Below are positions 62,665-64,000 of a DNA stretch of 64,000 nt, piece by piece. Source of the DNA: Cylicocyclus nassatus (taxonomy: Eukaryota > Nematoda > Chromadorea > Rhabditida > Strongylidae); contig CATQJL010000190.1 of assembly GCA_958299035.1 (NCBI GenBank), forward strand, positions 124,001 to 188,000. The letters run 5' to 3'. The notes under the pieces were generated by a model. It was given only the letters and a program-made list of their open reading frames with translations, was not told the DNA's origin and did no database searches. How positions within the stretch are numbered: the stretch's first letter is position 1; the number at the start of each line of letters is the position of its first letter. Made by a program: the position numbers and the translations under genes.

Positions 62665-63141
62665 TCAAGGCCTACTAGTGCGTGTCAAGGCCTACGAGTG
62701 CGTGTCAAGGCCTACGAGTGCGTGTCAAGGCCTACGAGTGCGTGTCAAGGCCTGCGATTGCGTGTCAAGGCCTACGAGTGCGTGTCAAGGCCCACGAATG
62801 AGTGTCAAGGCCCACGAATGAGTGTCAAGGCCTATGAATGCGTGTCAAGGCCTACGAGTGCGTGTCAAGGCCTACGAGTGCGTATCAAGGCCCACGAGTG
62901 AGTGTCAAGGCCTACGAGTGCGTGTCAAGGCCTACGAGTGCGTGTCAAGGCCTACGAGTGCTTGTCAAGGCCTACGAGTGCGTGCCAAGGCCTACGAGTG
63001 CGTGTCAAGGCCTACGAGTGAGTGTCAAGGCCCACGAGTGCGTGTCAAGGCCTACGAGTGCGTGTCAAGGCCTACGAATAAGTGTCAAGGCCTACGAGTG
63101 CGTGTCAGGCCTACGAGTGCGTGTCAAGGCCTACTAGTGCG
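62665..63141 (+). repeat. 859-bp offset duplication, copy 1
   Basis: Repeats from about 63524 to the window end, with the shared rare monomers GCGTATCAAGG (62881/63740), CTTGTCAAGG and GTGCCAAGG (62982/63841). Confidence 0.83.
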
Positions 63142-63523
63142 TGTCAAGGCCTACGAGTGCGTGTCAAGGCCTACGAGTGCGTGTCAAGGCCTACGAGTGC
63201 GTGTCAAGGCCTGCGATTGCGTGTCAAGGCCTACGAGTGCGTGTCAAGGCCCACGAATGAGTGTCAAGGCCCACGAATGAGTGTCAAGGCCTATGAATGC
63301 GTGTCAAGGCCTACGAGTGCGTGTCAAGGCCCACGAGTGAGTGTCAAGGCCTACGAGTGCGTGTCAAGGCCTACGAGTGCGTGTCAAGGCCTACGAGTGC
63401 TTGTCAAGGCCTACGAGTGCGTGTCAAGGCCTACGAGTGCGTGTCAAGGCCTACGAGTGAGTGTCAAGGCCCACGAGTGCGTGTCAAGGCCTACGAGTGC
63501 GTGTCAAGGCCTACGAGTGCGTG

Positions 63524-64000
63524 TCAAGGCCTACTAGTGCGTGTCAAGGCCTACGAGTGCGTGTCAAGGCCTACGAGTGCGTGTCAAGGCCTACGAGTGC
63601 GTGTCAAGGCCTGCGATTGCGTGTCAAGGCCTACGAGTGCGTGTCAAGGCCCACGAATGAGTGTCAAGGCCCACGAATGAGTGTCAAGGCCTATGAATGC
63701 GTGTCAAGGCCTACGAGTGCGTGTCAAGGCCTACGAGTGCGTATCAAGGCCCACGAGTGAGTGTCAAGGCCTACGAGTGCGTGTCAAGGCCTACGAGTGC
63801 GTGTCAAGGCCTACGAGTGCTTGTCAAGGCCTACGAGTGCGTGCCAAGGCCTACGAGTGCGTGTCAAGGCCTACGAGTGAGTGTCAAGGCCCACGAGTGC
63901 GTGTCAAGGCCTACGAGTGCGTGTCAAGGCCTACGAATAAGTGTCAAGGCCTACGAGTGCGTGTCAGGCCTACGAGTGCGTGTCAAGGCCTACTAGTGCG
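63524..64000 (+). repeat. 859-bp offset duplication, copy 2, cut by window edge
   Basis: Second copy of 62665-63141. It is still matching at base 64000, so the duplication and the array continue to the right. Confidence 0.83.

Larger units (their letters stand above)
46234..63980 (+). repeat. Recurrent 19-bp GTGTCAGG units of domain D
   Basis: Starting at 46234 (46234-46252, 46473-46491, 47623-47641, 47682-47700 and many later copies up to the right edge), a monomer lacking one A recurs, normally after a TAA-ending monomer plus one consensus monomer and commonly before CTACTAGTGC. In several places two such units lie only 59 bp apart (47623/47682 and equivalents near 48824, 51674, 54714, 57332, 59384). 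Each shifts register by one base. Confidence 0.9.
1..64000 (+). repeat. 20-bp satellite array filling the entire window
   Basis: Consensus monomer GTGTCAAGGCCTACGAGTGC, 12 of 20 bases G or C, repeated head to tail about 3,200 times with no strand switch seen. The first nine bases (GTGTCAAGG) are almost invariant. Variation concentrates in the second half: T or C at position 12, C/T/A at 14, G or A at 15 and 17, and C or A at 20. Nearly every monomer carries a GGCC core, and the common T12 form is a StuI palindrome (AGGCCT). Register is 20 bp throughout except for rare units of 12, 18, 19, 21 and 26 bp. No promoter, terminator, tRNA, rRNA or transposon signature is visible. Both array edges lie outside the window. 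Satellite identity is seen directly. Genomic position and function are unknown, and I do not recognise the family. Confidence 0.98.
43223..64000 (+). repeat. Domain D: right part of array with two 19-bp unit types
   Basis: Marked by 19-bp units lacking one A (GTGTCAGGCC), usually followed by a CTACTAGTGC monomer that carries a SpeI site; by a second 19-bp unit ending CCCACGATGC; by GTGACAAGG monomers from 47524 on; by CTGCGATTGC; and by frequent GCTTGTCAAGG. TAA-ending full monomers sit two units before many of its 12-bp short units. Duplication offsets include 1,563, 1,201, 4,051, 2,708, 2,950, 2,052, 1,500 and 859 bp. The array runs off the right edge. No 12-bp unit occurs after 62442. No gene is present. 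Confidence 0.85.

Noticed and set aside
1..64000. CRISPR array
   Set aside because: The repeats are directly contiguous. No unique spacers of constant length exist between them and there are no cas genes.
1..64000. Telomeric repeat with a long unit
   Set aside because: The unit is not G-rich on one strand in the telomeric manner, shows heavy internal variation and higher-order duplication, and matches no telomere repeat I know.
1..64000. CENP-B box in the monomer
   Set aside because: The core bases TTCG and CGGGA of that motif are absent, so centromere identity cannot be supported from the sequence.
1..64000. Segments in inverted orientation
   Set aside because: I looked for the reverse unit (GCACTCGTAGGCC) and saw none. 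Every unit reads in the same direction.

Overview
The whole 64 kb window is one tandem-repeat (satellite) array. The unit is 20 bp with consensus GTGTCAAGGCCTACGAGTGC, about 3,200 head-to-tail copies, all in the same orientation. I see no gene, RNA gene, transposon or unique DNA. The only non-repeat sequence is a 26-bp insert at 15972-15997. It matches the reverse complement of the SMART-type amplification oligo, a laboratory adaptor, and so points to a library or assembly artefact.

Organism: an array of this size with higher-order structure, and CpG decay in both directions (CG to TG and CG to CA), suggest a eukaryote with some cytosine methylation. The adaptor suggests DNA amplified from little material, as for a very small animal or protist. 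I do not recognise the satellite and cannot name a taxon. Centromeric, pericentromeric or subtelomeric position cannot be told, because neither edge of the array is in the window.

Layout: four domains are distinguished by private monomer variants. Domain A (1-5845) has six 26-bp palindrome-bearing units and three 19-bp units. Domain B (5846-28118) has a 1.4-kb core repeated five times and ends in two adjacent 3,996-bp copies in which I found no difference. Domain C (28119-43222) is built from overlapping duplications with offsets of 3,127, 1,556, 2,106, 1,696 and 1,524 bp, including a 0.9-kb block present four times. Domain D (43223-64000) is marked by two other 19-bp unit types, a SpeI-site monomer and a GTGAC variant.

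A 12-bp short unit (GTGTCAAGGTAA) occurs 106 times, counting two point variants. It is best explained as a TAA-ending monomer that lost 8 bp. It delimits blocks of whole 20-bp monomers and is the most useful landmark for reading the higher-order structure.

Coding: the plus strand has many open frames of up to about 300 codons, but they are by-products of a unit that lacks stop codons in all three plus frames. None is called as a gene. Block boundaries were found by eye, so their ends are accurate to roughly one or two monomers.
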